64,000 nt of DNA from Diplolepis rosae. Taxonomy: Eukaryota > Arthropoda > Insecta > Hymenoptera > Diplolepididae. The stretch covers positions 1,674,001 through 1,738,000 of the forward strand of contig JAPYXD010000737.1 in assembly GCA_030998225.1 (NCBI GenBank). The letters run 5' to 3'. The stretch's first letter is position 1, and each line of letters begins with the position of its first letter. Positions 1 to 15,000 of the stretch are shown here, one piece after another. A program made the translations under genes and the position numbers. The notes below the pieces were generated by a model that saw only the letters and a list, made by a program, of their open reading frames with translations, was not told where the DNA came from and made no database searches.

Positions 1-3000
1 TTACAAAGTGGAGTTGTAGTTTCAACGGAAGCTAGCACACCTACGCTTTTTTAAAAAAAAAAATGCTAGGTTTATGTACATAGAGTGAATCAAGAGCACT
101 TAATTAGCACAAAATTCCTGTATAAAGCATAATTCAATGTGATTATTTTTTACAAAGTGGAGTTGTAGCTTCAACGGAAGCTAGCACTCCTACGCTTTTT
201 AAAAAAAAAAAAATGCTAGGTTTATGTACATAGAGTGAATCAAGAGCACTTAATTAGCACAAAATTCCTGTATAAAGCATAATTCAATGTGATTATTTTT
301 TACAAAGTGGAGTTGTAGTTTCAACGGAAGCTAGCACACCTACACTTTTTAAAAAAAAATTAAAATGCTAGGTTTATGTACATAGAGTGAATCAAGAGCA
401 CTTAATTAGCACAAAATTCCTGTATAAAGCATAATTCAATGTGATTATTTTTTACAAAGTGGAGTTGTAGCTTCAACGGAAGCTAGCACTCCTACGCTTT
501 TTTAAAAAAAATTCCAGGTTTATGTATATACATAGAGTGAATTAAGAGCACTTAATTAGCACAAAATTCTTGTATAAAGCATAATTCAATGTAATTATTT
601 TTTACAAAATGAAGTTGTAGCTTCAACGGAAGCTAGCACTCCTACGCTTTTTTTTGAAAAAAAAAATGCTAGGTTTATGTACATAGAGTGAATCAAGAGA
701 ACTTAATTAGCACAAAATTCCTGTATAAAGCATAATTCAATGTGATTATTTTTTACAAAGTGGAGTTGTAGTTTCAACGGAAGCTAGCACACCTACACTT
801 TAAAAAAAAAAAATGCTAGGTTTATGTACATAGAGTGAATCAAGAGCACTTAATTAGCACAAAATTCCTGTATAAAGCATAATTCAATGTAATTATTTTT
901 TACAAAATGAAGTTGTAGCTTCAACGGAAGCTAGCACACCTACACTTTTTAAAAAAAATTAAAATGCAAGGTTTATGTACATAGAGTGAATCAAGAGAAC
1001 TTAATTTACACAAAATTCCTGTATAAAGCATAATTCAATGTGATTATTTTTTACAAAGTGGAGTTGTAGCTTCAACGGAAGCTAGCACTCCTACGCTTTT
1101 TAAAAAAAAAAAAATGCTAGGTTTTTGTACATAGAGTGAATCAAGAGCACTTAATTAGCACAAAATTCCTGTATAAAGCATAATTCAATGTGATTATTTT
1201 TTACAAAGTGGAGTTGTAGTTTCAACGGCAGCTAGCACACCTACACTTCTTAAAAAAAAATTAAAATGCTAGGTTTATGTACATAGAGTGAATCAAGAGC
1301 ACTTAATTAGCACAAAATTCCTGTATAAAGCATAATTCAATGTGATTATTTTTTACAAAGTGGAGTTGTAGCTTCAACGGAAGCTAGCACTCCTACGCTT
1401 TTTTTAAAAAAAAAAAATGCTAGGTTTATGTACATAGAGTGAATCAAGAGCACTTAATTAGCACAAAATTCCTGTATAAAGCATAATTCAATGTGATTAT
1501 TTTTTACAAAGTGGAGTTGTAGTTTCAACGGAAGCTAGCACACCTACACTTTTTAAAAAAAATTAAAATGCTAGGTTTATGTACATAGAGTGAATCAAGA
1601 GCACTTAATTAGCACAAAATTCCTGTATAAAGCATAATTCAATGTGATTATTTTTTACAAAGTGGAGTTGTAGCTTCAACGGAAGCTAGCACTCCTACGC
1701 TTTTTAAAAAAAAATAAAAATTCCAGGTTTATGTACATAGAGTGAATTAAGAGGACTTAATTAGCACAAAATTCTTGTATAAAGCATAATTCAATGTAAT
1801 TATTTTTTACAAAATGAAGTTGTAGCTCCAACGGAAGCTAGCACTCCTACGCTTTTTTTTGAAAAAAAAAATGCTAGGTTTATGTACATAGAGTGAATCA
1901 AGAGCACTTGATTAGCACAAAATTCCTGTATAAAGCATAATTCAAAGTGATTATTTTTTACAAAGTGGAGTTGTAGTTTCAACGGAAGCTAGCACACCTA
2001 CACTTTTAAAAAAAAATTAAAATGCTAGGTTTATGTACATAGAGTGAATCAAGAGCACTTAATTAGCACAAAATTCCTGTATAAAGCATAATTCAATGTA
2101 ATTATTTTTTACAAAATGAAGTTGTAGCTTCAACGGAAGCTAGCACTCCTACGCTTTTTTTTGAAAAATAAAAATGCTAGGTTTATGTACATAGAGTGAA
2201 TCAAGAGCACTTAATTAGCACAAAATTCCTGTATAAAGCATAATTCAATGTGATTATTTTTTACAAAGTGGAGTTGTAGTTTCAACGGAAGCTAGCACAC
2301 CTACACTTTTTAAAAAAAATTAAAATGCTAGGTTTATGTACATAGAGTGAATCAAGAGCACTTAATTAGCACAAAATTCCTGTATAAAGCATAATTCAAT
2401 GTGATTATTTTTTACAAAGTGGAGTTGTAGTTTCAACGGAAGCTAGCACACCTACGCTTTTTTAAAAAAAATAAAAATTCCAGGTTTATGTATATACATA
2501 GAGTGAATTAAGAGCACTTAATTAGCACAAAATTCTTGTATAAAGCATAATTCAATGTAATTATTTTTTACAAAATGAAGTTGTAGCTTCAACGGAAGCT
2601 AGCACTCCTACGCTTTTTTTTAAAAAAAAAATGCTAGGTTTATGTACATAGAGTGAATCAAGAGAACTTAATTAGCACAAAATTCCTGTATAAAGCATAA
2701 TTCAATGTGATTATTTTTTACAAAGTGGAGTTGTAGTTTCAACGGAAGCTAGCACACCTACACTTTTAAAAAAAAATTAAAATGCTAGGTTTATGTACAT
2801 AGAGTGAATCAAGAGCACTTAATTAGCACAAAATTCTTGTATAAAGCATAATTCAATGTAATTATTTTTTACAAAATGAAGTTGTAGCTTCAACGGACGC
2901 TAGCACTCCTACGCTTTTTTTTGAAAAATAAAAATGCTAGGTTTATGTACATAGAGTGAATCAAGAGCACTTAATTAGCACAAAATTCCTGTATAAAGCA

Positions 3001-6000
3001 TAATTCAATGTGATTATTTTTTACAAAGTGGAGTTGTAGTTTCAACGGAAGCTAGCACACCTACACTTTTAAAAAAAAATTAAAATGCTAGGTTTATGTA
3101 CATAGAGTGAATCAAGAGCACTTAATTAGCACAAAATTCCTGTATAAAGCATAATTCAATGTGATTATTTTTTACAAAGTGGAGTTGTAGCTTCAACGGA
3201 AGCTAGCACTCCTACGCTTTTTAAAAAAAAAAAATGCTAGGTTTATGTACATAGAGTGAATCAAGAGCACTTAATTAGCACAAAATTCCTGTATAAAGCA
3301 TAATTCAATGTGATTATTTTTTACAAAGTGGAGTTGTAGTTTCAACGGAAGCTAGCACACCTACACTTTTTAAAAAAAATTAAAATGCTAGGTTTATGTA
3401 CATAGAGTGAATCAAGAGCACTTAATTAGCACAAAATTCCTGTATAAAGCATAATTCAATGTGATTATTTTTTACAAAGTGGAGTTGTAGTTTCAACGGA
3501 AGCTAGCACACCTACGCTTTTTTAAAAAAAATAAAAATTCCAGGTTTATGTATGTACATAGAGTGAATTAAGAGCACTTAATTAGCACAAAATTCTTGTA
3601 TAAAGCATAATTCAATGTGATTATTTTTTACAAAGTGGAGTTGTAGCTTCAACGGAAGCTAGCACTCCTACGCTTTTTTTTGAAAAAAAAAATGCTAGGT
3701 TTATGTACATAGAGTGAATCAAGAGCACTTAATTAGCACAAAATTCCTGTATAAAGCATAATTCAATGTGATTATTTTTTACAAAGTGGAGTTGTAGTTT
3801 CAACGGAAGCTAGCACACCTACACTTTTAAAAAAAAATTAAAATGCTAGGTTTATGTACATAGAGTGAATCAAGAGCACTTAATTAGCACAAAATTCCTG
3901 TATAAAGCATAATTCAATGTGATTATTTTTTACAAAGTGGAGTTGTAGTTTCAACGGAAGCTAGCACTCCTACGCTTTTTTAAAAAAAATAAAAATTCCA
4001 GGTTTATGTATATACATAGAGTGAATTAAGAGCACTTAATTAGCACAAAATTCTTGTATAAAGCATAATTCAATGTAATTATTTTTTACAAAATGAAGTT
4101 GTAGTTGTACGCTTCAACGGAAGCTAGCCACTACTTTTTTTGAAAAAAAAAATGCTAGGTTTATGTACATAGAGTGAATCAAGAGAACTTAATTAGCACA
4201 AAATTCCTGTATAAAGCATAATTCAATGTGATTATTTTTTACAAAGTGGAGTTGTAGTTTCAACGGAAGCTAGCACACCTACACTTTTAAAAAAAAATTA
4301 AAATGCTAGGTTTATGTACATAGAGTGAATCAAGAGAACTTAATTAGCACAAAATTCCTGTATAAAGCATAATTCAATGTGATTATTTTTTACAAAGTGG
4401 AGTTGTAGTTTCAACGGAAGCTAGCACACCTACACTTTTAAAAAAAAATTAAAATGCTAGGTTTATGTACATAGAGTGAATCAAGAGCACTTAATTAGCA
4501 CAAAATTCCTGTATAAAGCATAATTCAATGTGATTATTTTTTACAAAGTGGAGTTGTAGCTTCAACGGAAGCTAGCACTCCTACGCTTTTTTAAAAAAAA
4601 AAAAATGCTAGGTTTTTGTACATAGAGTGAATCAAGAGCACTTAATTAGCACAAAATTCCTGTATAAAGCATAATTCAATGTGATTATTTTTTACAAAGT
4701 GGAGTTGTAGTTTCAACGGAAGCTAGCACACCTACACTTTAAAAAAAAAAATTAAAATGCTAGGTTTATGTACATAGAGTGAATCAAGAGCACTTAATTA
4801 GCACAAAATTCCTGTATAAAGCATAATTCAATGTGATTATTTTTTACAAAGTGGAGTTGTAGTTTCAACGGAAGCTAGCACACCTACACTTTTAAAAAAA
4901 AATTAAAATGCTAGGTTTATGTACATAGAGTGAATCAAGAGCACTTAATTAGCACAAAATTCCTGTATAAAGCATAATTCAATGTGATTATTTTTTACAA
5001 AGTGGAGTTGTAGCTTCAACGGAAGCTAGCACTCCTACGCTTTTTTTTGAAAAATAAAAATGCTAGGTTTATGTACATAGAGTGAATCAAGAGCACTTAA
5101 TTAGCACAAAATTCCTGTATAAAGCATAATTCAATGTGATTATTTTTTACAAAGTGGAGTTGTAGTTTCAACGGAAGCTAGCACACCTACACTTTTTAAA
5201 AAAAATTAAAATGCAAGGTTTATGTACATAGAGTGAATCAAGAGAACTTAATTAGCACAAAATTCCTGTATAAAGCATAATTCAATGTGATTATTTTTTA
5301 CAAAGTGGAGTTGTAGCTTCAACGGAAGCTAGCACTCCTACGCTTTTTTTAAAAAAATTCCAGGTTTATGTATATACATAGAGTGAATTAAGAGCACTTA
5401 ATTAGCACAAAATTCTTGTATAAAGCATAATTCAATGTAATTATTTTTTACAAAATGAAGTTGTAGCTTCAACGGACGCTAGCACTCCTACGCTTTTTTT
5501 TGAAAAAAAAATGCTAGGTTTATGTACATAGAGTGAATCAAGAGAACTTAATTAGCACAAAATTCCTGTATAAAGCATAATTCAATGTGATTATTTTTTA
5601 CAAAGTGGAGTTGTAGTTTCAACGGAAGCTAGCACACCTACTCTTTTATTTAAAAAATTAAAATGATAGCTTTATGTACATAGAGTGAATTAAGAGCACT
5701 TAATTAGCACAAAATTCATGTATAACGCATAATTCAATGTAATTCTTTTTTACAAAATGAAGTTGTAGCTTCAACGGACGCTAGCACTCCTACGCTTTTT
5801 GAAAAAAAAAAATGCTAGGTTTATGTACATAGAGTGAATCAAGAGCACTTAATTAGCACAAAATTCCTGTATAAAGCATAATTCAATGTGATTATTTTTT
5901 ACAAAGTGGAGTTGTAGTTTCAACGGAAGCTAGCACACCTACGCTTTTAAAAAAAAATTAAAATGCTAGGTTTATGTACATAGAGTGAATCAAGAGCACT

Positions 6001-9000
6001 TAATTAGCACAAAATTCCTGTATAAAGCATAATTCAATGTGATTATTTTTTAAAAAGTGGAGTTGTAGCTTCAACGGAAGCTAGCACTCCTACGCTTTTT
6101 TTTAAAAAATAAAAATGCTATGTTTATGTACATAGAGTGAATCAAGAGCACTTAATTAGCACAAAATTCCTGTATAAAGCATAATTCAATGTGATTATTT
6201 TTTACAAAGTGGAGTTGTAGCTTCAACGGAAGCCAGCACTCCTACGCTTATAAAAAAAAAAAATGCTAGGTTTATGTACATAGAGTGAATCAAGAGCACT
6301 TAATTAGCACAAAATTCCTGTATAAAGCATAATTCAATGTGATTATTTTTTACAAAGTGGAGTTGTAGTTTCAACGGAAGCTAGCACACCTACACTTTTA
6401 AAAAAAAATTAAAATGCTAGGTTTATGTACATAGAGTGAATCAAGAGCACTTAATTAGCACAAAATTCCTGTATAAAGCATAATTCAATGTGATTATTTT
6501 TTACAAAGTGGAGTTGTAGTTTCAACGGAAGCTAGCACACCTACACTTTTTAAAAAAAAATTAAAATGCTAGGTTTATGTACATAGAGTGAATCAAGAGC
6601 ACTTAATTAGCACAAAATTCCTGTATAAAGCATAATTCAATGTGATTATTTTTTACAAAGTGGAGTTGTAGCTTCAACGGAAGCTAGCACTCCTACGCTT
6701 TTAAAAAAAAAAAAAAATGCTAGGTTTATGTACATAGAGTGAATCAAGAGCACTTAATTAGCACAAAATTCCTGTATAAAGCATAATTCAATGTGATTAT
6801 TTTTTACAAAGTGGAGTTGTAGTTTCAACGGAAGCTAGCACACCTACACTTTTAAAAAAAAATTAAAATGCTAGGTTTATGTACATAGAGTGAATCAAGA
6901 GAACTTAATTAGCACAAAATTCCTGTATAAAGCATAATTCAATGTGATTATTTTTTACAAAGTGGAGTTGTAGCTTCAACGGAAGCTAGCACTCCTACGC
7001 TTTTTAAAAAAAAAAAAATGCTAGGTTTATGTACATAGAGTGAATCAAGAGCACTTAATTAGCACAAAATTCCTGTATAAAGCATAATTCAATGTGATTA
7101 TTTTTTACAAAGTGGAGTTGTAGTTTCAACGGAAGCTAGCACACCTACACTTTTAAAAAAAAATTAAAATGCTAGGTTTATGTACATAGAGTGAATCAAG
7201 AGCACTTAATTAGCACAAAATTCCTGTATAAAGCATAATTCAATGTGATTATTTTTTACAAAGTGGAGTTGTAGTTTCAACGGAAGCTAGCACACCTACG
7301 CTTTTTTAAAAAAAATAAAAATTCCAGGTTTATGTATGTACATAGAGTGAATTAAGAGGACTTAATTAGCACAAAATTCTTGTATAAAGCATAATTCAAT
7401 GTAATTATTTTTTACAAAATGAAGTTGTAGCTCCAACGGAAGCTAGCACTCCTACGCTTTTTTTTGAAAAAAAAAATGCTAGGTTTATGTACATAGAGTG
7501 AATCAAGAGCACTTGATTAGCACAAAATTCCTGTATAAAGCATAATTCAAAGTGATTATTTTTTACAAAGTGGAGTTGTAGTTTCAACGGAAGCTAGCAC
7601 ACCTACACTTCTTAAAAAAAAATTAAAATGCTAGGTTTATGTACATAGAGTGAATCAAGAGCACTTAATTAGCACAAAATTCCTGTATAAAGCATAATTC
7701 AATGTGATTATTTTTTACAAAGTGGAGTTGTAGCTTCAACGGAAGCTAGCACACCTACACTTTAAAAAAAAAATTAAAATGCTAGGTTTATGTACATAGA
7801 GTGAATCAAGAGCACTTAATTAGCACAAAATTCCTGTATAAAGCATAATTCAATGTGATTATTTTTTACAAAGTGGAGTTGTAGCTTCAACGGAAGCTAG
7901 CACTCCTACGCTTTAAAAAAAAAAAAAATGCTAGGTTTATTTACATAGAGTGAATCAAGAGCACTTAATTAGCACAAAATTCCTGTATAAAGCATAATTC
8001 AATGTGATTATTTTTTACAAAGTGGAGTTGTAGTTTCAACGGAAGCTAGCACACCTACACTTTTTAAAAAAAAATTAAAATGCTAGGTTTATGTACATAG
8101 AGTGAATCAAGAGCACTTAATTAGCACAAAATTCCTGTATAAAGCATAATTCAATGTGATTATTTTTTACAAAGTGGAGTTGTAGTTTCAACGGAAGCTA
8201 GCACACCTACGCTTTTTTAAAAAAAATAAAAATTCCAGGTTTATGTATGTACATAGAGTGAATTAAGAGGACTTAATTAGCACAAAATTCTTGTATAAAG
8301 CATAATTCAATGTAATTATTTTTTACAAAATGAAGTTGTAGCTCCAACGGAAGCTAGCACTCCTACGCTTTTTTTTGAAAAAAAAAATGCTAGGTTTATG
8401 TACATAGAGTGAATCAAGAGCACTTAATTAGCACAAAATTCCTGTATAAAGCATAATTCAATGTGATTATTTTTTACAAAGTGGAGTTGTAGTTTCAACG
8501 GAAGCTAGCACACCTACACTTTTCAAAAAAAAATTAAAATGCTAGGTTTATGTACATAGAGTGAATCAAGAGCACTTAATTAGCACAAAATTCCTGTATA
8601 TAGCATAATTCAATGTAATTATTTTTTACAAAATGAAGTTGTAGCTTCAACGGACGCTAGCACTCCTACGCTTTTTTTTGAAAAATAAAAATGCTAGGTT
8701 TATGTACATAGAGTGAATCAAGAGCACTTAATTAGCACAAAATTCCTGTATAAAGCATAATTCAATGTGATTATTTTTTACAAAGTGGAGTTGTAGTTTC
8801 AACGGAAGCTAGCACACCTACACTTTTTAAAAAAAAATTAAAATGCTAGGTTTATGTACATAGAGTGAATCAAGAGCACTTAATTAGCACAAAATTCCTG
8901 TATAAAGCATAATTCAATGTGATTATTTTTTACAAAGTGGAGTTGTAGCTTCAACGGAAGCTAGCACACCTACGCTTTTTGAAAAAAAAAAATGCTAGGT

Positions 9001-12000
9001 TTATGTACATAGAGTGAATCAAGAGCACTTAATTAGCACAAAATTCCTGTATAAAGCATAATTCAATGTGATTATTTTTTACAAAGTGGAGTTGTAGCTT
9101 CAACGGAAGCTAGCACTCCTACGCTTATAAAAAAAAAAAAATGCTAGGTTTATGTACATAGAGTGAATCAAGAGCACTTAATTAGCACAAAATTCCTGTA
9201 TAAAGCATAATTCAATGTGATTATTTTTTACAAAGTGGAGTTGTAGTTTCAACGGAAGCTAGCACACCTACACTTTTAAAAAAAAATTAAAATGCTAGGT
9301 TTATGTACATAGAGTGAATCAAGAGCACTTAATTAGCACAAAATTCCTGTATAAAGCATAATTCAATGTGATTATTTTTTACAAAGTGGAGTTGTAGTTT
9401 CAACGGAAGCTAGCACACCTACGCTTTTTTTTGAAAAATAAAAATGCTAGGTTTATGTACATAGAGTGAATCAAGAGCACTTAATTAGCACAAAATTCCT
9501 GTATAAAGCATAATTCAATGTGATTATTTTTTACAAAGTGGAGTTGTAGCTTCAACGGAAGCTAGCACTCCTACGCTTATAAAAAAAAAAAAATGCTAGG
9601 TTTATGTACATAGAGTGAATCAAGAGCACTTAATTAGCACAAAATTCCTGTATAAAGCATAATTCAATGTGATTATTTTTTACAAAGTGGAGTTGTAGTT
9701 TCAACGGAAGCTAGCACACCTACACTTTTAAAAAAAAATTAAAATGCTAGGTTTATGTACATAGAGTGAATCAAGAGCACTTAATTAGCACAAAATTCCT
9801 GTATAAAGCATAATTCAATGTGATTATTTTTTACAAAGTGGAGTTGTAGCTTCAACGGAAGCTAGCACTCCTACGCTTTTTTAAAAAAAATTCCAGGTTT
9901 ATGTATATACATAGAGTGAATTAAGAGCACTTAATTAGCACAAAATTCTTGTATAAAGCATAATTCAATGTAATTATTTTTTACAAAATGATGTTGTAGC
10001 TCCAACGGAAGCTAGCACTCCTACGCTTTTTTTTGAAAAAAAAAATGCTAGGTTTATGTACATAGAGTGAATCAAGAGCACATAATTAGCACAAAATTCC
10101 TGTATAAAGCATAATTCAATGTGATTATTTTTTACAAAGTGGAGTTGTAGTTTCAACGGAAGCTAGCACACCTACACTTTTAAAAAAAAATTAAAATGCT
10201 AGGTTTATGTACATAGAGTGAATCAAGAGCACTTAATTAGCACAAAATTCCTGTATAAAGCATAATTCAATGTAATTATTTTTTACAAAATGAAGTTGTA
10301 GCTTCAACGGACGCTAGCACTCCTACGCTTTTTTTTGAAAAATAAAAATGCTAGGTTTATGTACATAGAGTGATTCAAGAGCACTTAATTAGCACAAAAT
10401 TCCTGTATAAAGCATAATTCAATGTGATTATTTTTTACAAAGTGGAGTTGTAGCTTCAACGGAAGCTAGCACACCTACACTTTTTAAAAAAAATTAAAAT
10501 GCAAGTTTTATGTACATAGAGTGAATCAAGAGCACGTAATTAGCACAAAATTCCTGTATAAAGCATAATTCAATGTGATTATTTTTTACAAAGTGGAGTT
10601 GTAGTTTCAACGGAAGCTAGCACACCTACGCTTTTTTAAAAAAAATTAAAATGCTAGGTTTATGTACATAGAGTGAATCAAGAGCACTTAATTAGCACAA
10701 AATTCCTGTATAAAGCATAATTCAATGTGATTATTTTTTACAAAGTGGAGTTGTAGCTTCAACGGAAGCTAGCACTCCTACGCTTATAAAAAAAAAAAAA
10801 TGCTAGGTTTATGTACATAGAGTGAATCAAGAGCACTTAATTAGCACAAAATTCCTGTATAAAGCATAATTCAATGTGATTATTTTTTACAAAGTGGAGT
10901 TGTAGTTTCAACGGAAGCTAGCACACCTACACTTTTAAAAAAAAATTAAAATGCTAGGTTTATGTACATAGAGTGAATCAAGAGCACTTAATTAGCACAA
11001 AATTCCTGTATAAAGCATAATTCAATGTGATTATTTTTTACAAAGTGGAGTTGTAGTTTCAACGGAAGCTAGCACACCTACGCTTTTTAAAAAAAATTAA
11101 AATGCTAGGTTTATGTACATAGAGTGAATCAAGAGCACTTAATTAGCACAAAATTCCTGTATAAAGCATAATTCAATGTGATTATTTTTTACAAAGTGGA
11201 GTTGTAGCTTCAACGGAAGCCAGCACTCCTACGCTTATAAAAAAAAAAAATGCTAGGTTTATGTACATAGAGTGAATCAAGAGCACTTAATTAGCACAAA
11301 ATTCCTGTATAAAGCATAATTCAATGTGATTATTTTTTACAAAGTGGAGTTGTAGTTTCAACGGAAGCTAGCACACCTACACTTTAAAAAAAAAAATTAA
11401 AATGCTAGGTTTATGTACATAGAGTGAATCAAGAGAACTTAATTAGCACAAAATTCCTGTATAAAGCATAATTCAATGTGATTATTTTTTACAAAGTGGA
11501 GTTGTAGCTTCAACGGAAGCTAGCACTCCTACGCTTTTTTAAAAAAAAAAAAATGCTAGGTTTATGTACATAGAGTGAATCAAGAGAACTTAATTAGCAC
11601 AAAATTCCTGTATAAAGCATAATTCAATGTGATTATTTTTTACAAAGTGGAGTTGTAGTTTCAACGGAAGCTAGCACACCTACACTTTTTAAAAAAAATT
11701 AAAATGCTAGGTTTATGTACATAGAGTGAATCAAGAGCACTTAATTAGCACAAAATTCCTGTATAAAGCATAATTCAATGTGATTATTTTTTACAAAGTG
11801 GAGTTGTAGCTTCAACGGAAGCTAGCACTCCTACGCTTTTTTTTAAAAAATAAAAATGCTATGTTTATGTACATAGAGTGAATCAAGAGCACTTAATTAG
11901 CACAAAATTCCTGTATAAAGCATAATTCAATGTGATTATTTTTTACAAAGTGGAGTTGTAGCTTCAACGGAAGCTAGCACTCCTACGCTTTTTGAAAAAA

Positions 12001-15000
12001 AAAAATGCTAGGTTTATGTACATAGAGTGAATCAAGAGCACTTAATTAGCACAAAATTCCTGTATAAAGCATAATTCAATGTGATTATTTTTTACAAAGT
12101 GGAGTTGTAGTTTCAACGGAAGCTAGCACACCTACACTTTTAAAAAAAAATTAAAATGCTAGGTTTATGTACATAGAGTGAATCAAGAGAACTTAATTAG
12201 CACAAAATTCCTGTATAAAGCATAATTCAATGTGATTATTTTTTACAAAGTGGAGTTGTAGCTTCAACGGAAGCTAGCACTCCTACGCTTTTTTAAAAAA
12301 AAAAATGCTAGGTTTATGTACATAGAGTGAATCAAGAGCACTTAATTAGCACAAAATTCCTGTATAAAGCATAATTCAATGTGATTATTTTTTACAAAGT
12401 GGAGTTGTAGTTTCAACGGAAGCTAGCACACCTACACTTTTAAAAAAAAATTAAAATGCTAGGTTTATGTACATAGAGTGAATCAAGAGCACTTAATTAG
12501 CACAAAATTCCTGTATAAAGCATAATTCAATGTGATTATTTTTTACAAAGTGGAGTTGTAGTTTCAACGGAAGCTAGCACACCTACGCTTTTTTAAAAAA
12601 AATAAAAATTCCAGGTTTATGTATATACATAGAGTGAATTAAGAGCACTTAATTAGCACAAAATTCTTGTATAAAGCATAATTCAATGTAATTATTTTTT
12701 ACAAAATGAAGTTGTAGCTTCAACGGAAGCTAGCACTCCTACGCTTTTTTTTGAAAAAAAAAATGCTAGGTTTATGTACATAGAGTGAATCAAGAGCACT
12801 TGATTAGCACAAAATTCCTGTATAAAGCATAATTCAAAGTGATTATTTTTTACAAAGTGGAGTTGTAGTTTCAACGGAAGCTAGCACACCTACACTTTTA
12901 AAAAAAAATTAAAATGCTAGGTTTATGTACATAGAGTGAATCAAGAGCACTTAATTAGCACAAAATTCCTGTATAAAGCATAATTCAATGTGATTATTTT
13001 TTACAAAGTGGAGTTGTAGCTTCAACGGAAGCTAGCACTCCTACGCTTTTTAAAAAAAAAAAAAAATGCTAGGTTTATGTACATAGAGTGAATCAAGAGC
13101 ACTTAATTAGCACAAAATTCCTGTATAAAGCATAATTCAATGTGATTATTTTTTACAAAGTGGAGTTGTAGTTTCAACGGAAGCTAGCACACCTACGCTT
13201 TTTTTAAAAAAAAAAAATGCTAGGTTTTTGTACATAGAGTGAATCAAGAGCACTTAATTAGCACAAAATTCCTGTATAAAGCATAATTCAATGTGATTAT
13301 TTTTTACAAAGTGGAGTTGTAGTTTCAACGGAAGCTAGCACACCTACACTTTTAAAAAAAAATTAAAATGCTAGGTTTATGTACATAGAGTGAATCAAGA
13401 GCACTTAATTAGCACAAAATTCCTGTATAAAGCATAATTCAATGTGATTATTTTTTACAAAGTGGAGTTGTAGCTTCAACGGAAGCTAGCACTCCTACGC
13501 TTTTTTTAAAAAAAAAAATGCTAGGTTTATGTACATAGAGTGAATCAAGAGCACTTAATTAGCACAAAATTCCTGTATAAAGCATAATTCAATGTGATTA
13601 TTTTTTACAAAGTGGAGTTGTAGTTTCAACGGAAGCTAGCACACCTACACTTTTTAAAAAAAATTAAAATGCAAGGTTTATGTACATAGAGTGAATCAAG
13701 AGCACTTAATTAGCACAAAATTCCTGTATAAAGCATAATTCAATGTGATTATTTTTTACAAAGTGGAGTTGTAGCTTCAACGGAAGCTAGCACTCCTACG
13801 CTTTTTTTAAAAAAATTCCAGGTTTATGTATATACATAGAGTGAATTAAGAGCACTTAATTAGCACAAAATTCTTGTATAAAGCATAATTCAATGTAATT
13901 ATTTTTTACAAAATGAAGTTGTAGCTTCAACGGAAGCTAGCACTCCTACGCTTTTTTTTGAAAAAAAAAATGCTAGGTTTATGTACATAGAGTGAATCAA
14001 GAGCACTTGATTAGCACAAAATTCCTGTATAAAGCATAATTCAATGTGATTATTTTTTACAAAGTGGAGTTGTAGTTTCAACGGAAGCTAGCACACCTAC
14101 ACTTTAAAAAAAAAAATTAAAATGCTAGGTTTATGTACATAGAGTGAATCAAGAGAACTTAATTAGCACAAAATTCCTGTATAAAGCATAATTCAATGTG
14201 ATTATTTTTTACAAAGTGGAGTTGTAGTTTCAACGGAAGCTAGCACACCTACACTTTAAAAAAAAAAATTAAAATGCTAGGTTTATGTACATAGAGTGAA
14301 TCAAGAGCACTTAATTAGCACAAAATTCCTGTATAAAGCATAATTCAATGTGATTATTTTTTACAAAGTGGAGTTGTAGCTTCAACGGAAGCTAGCACTC
14401 CTACGCTTTTTTTTAAAAAATAAAAATGCTATGTTTATGTACATAGAGTGAATCAAGAGCACTTAATTAGCACAAAATTCTTGTATAAAGCATAATTCAA
14501 TGTGATTATTTTTTACAAAGTAGAGTTGTAGTTTCAACGGAAGCTAGCACACCTACGCTTTTTTTTGAAAAATAAAAATGCTAGGTTTATGTACATAGAG
14601 TGAATCAAGAGCACTTAATTAGCACAAAATTCCTGTATAAAGCATAATTCAATGTGATTATTTTTTACAAAGTGGAGTTGTAGTTTCAACGGAAGCTAGC
14701 ACACCTACACTTTAAAAAAAAAAATTAAAATGCTAGGTTTATGTACATAGAGTGAATCAAGAGCACTTAATTAGCACAAAATTCCTGTATAAAGCATAAT
14801 TCAATGTGATTATTTTTTACAAAGTGGAGTTGTAGCTTCAACGGAAGCTAGCACTCCTACGCTTTTTTTAAAAAAAAAAATGCTAGGTTTATGTACATAG
14901 AGTGAATCAAGAGCACTTAATTAGCACAAAATTCCTGTATAAAGCATAATTCAATGTGATTATTTTTTACAAAGTGGAGTTGTAGTTTCAACGGAAGCTA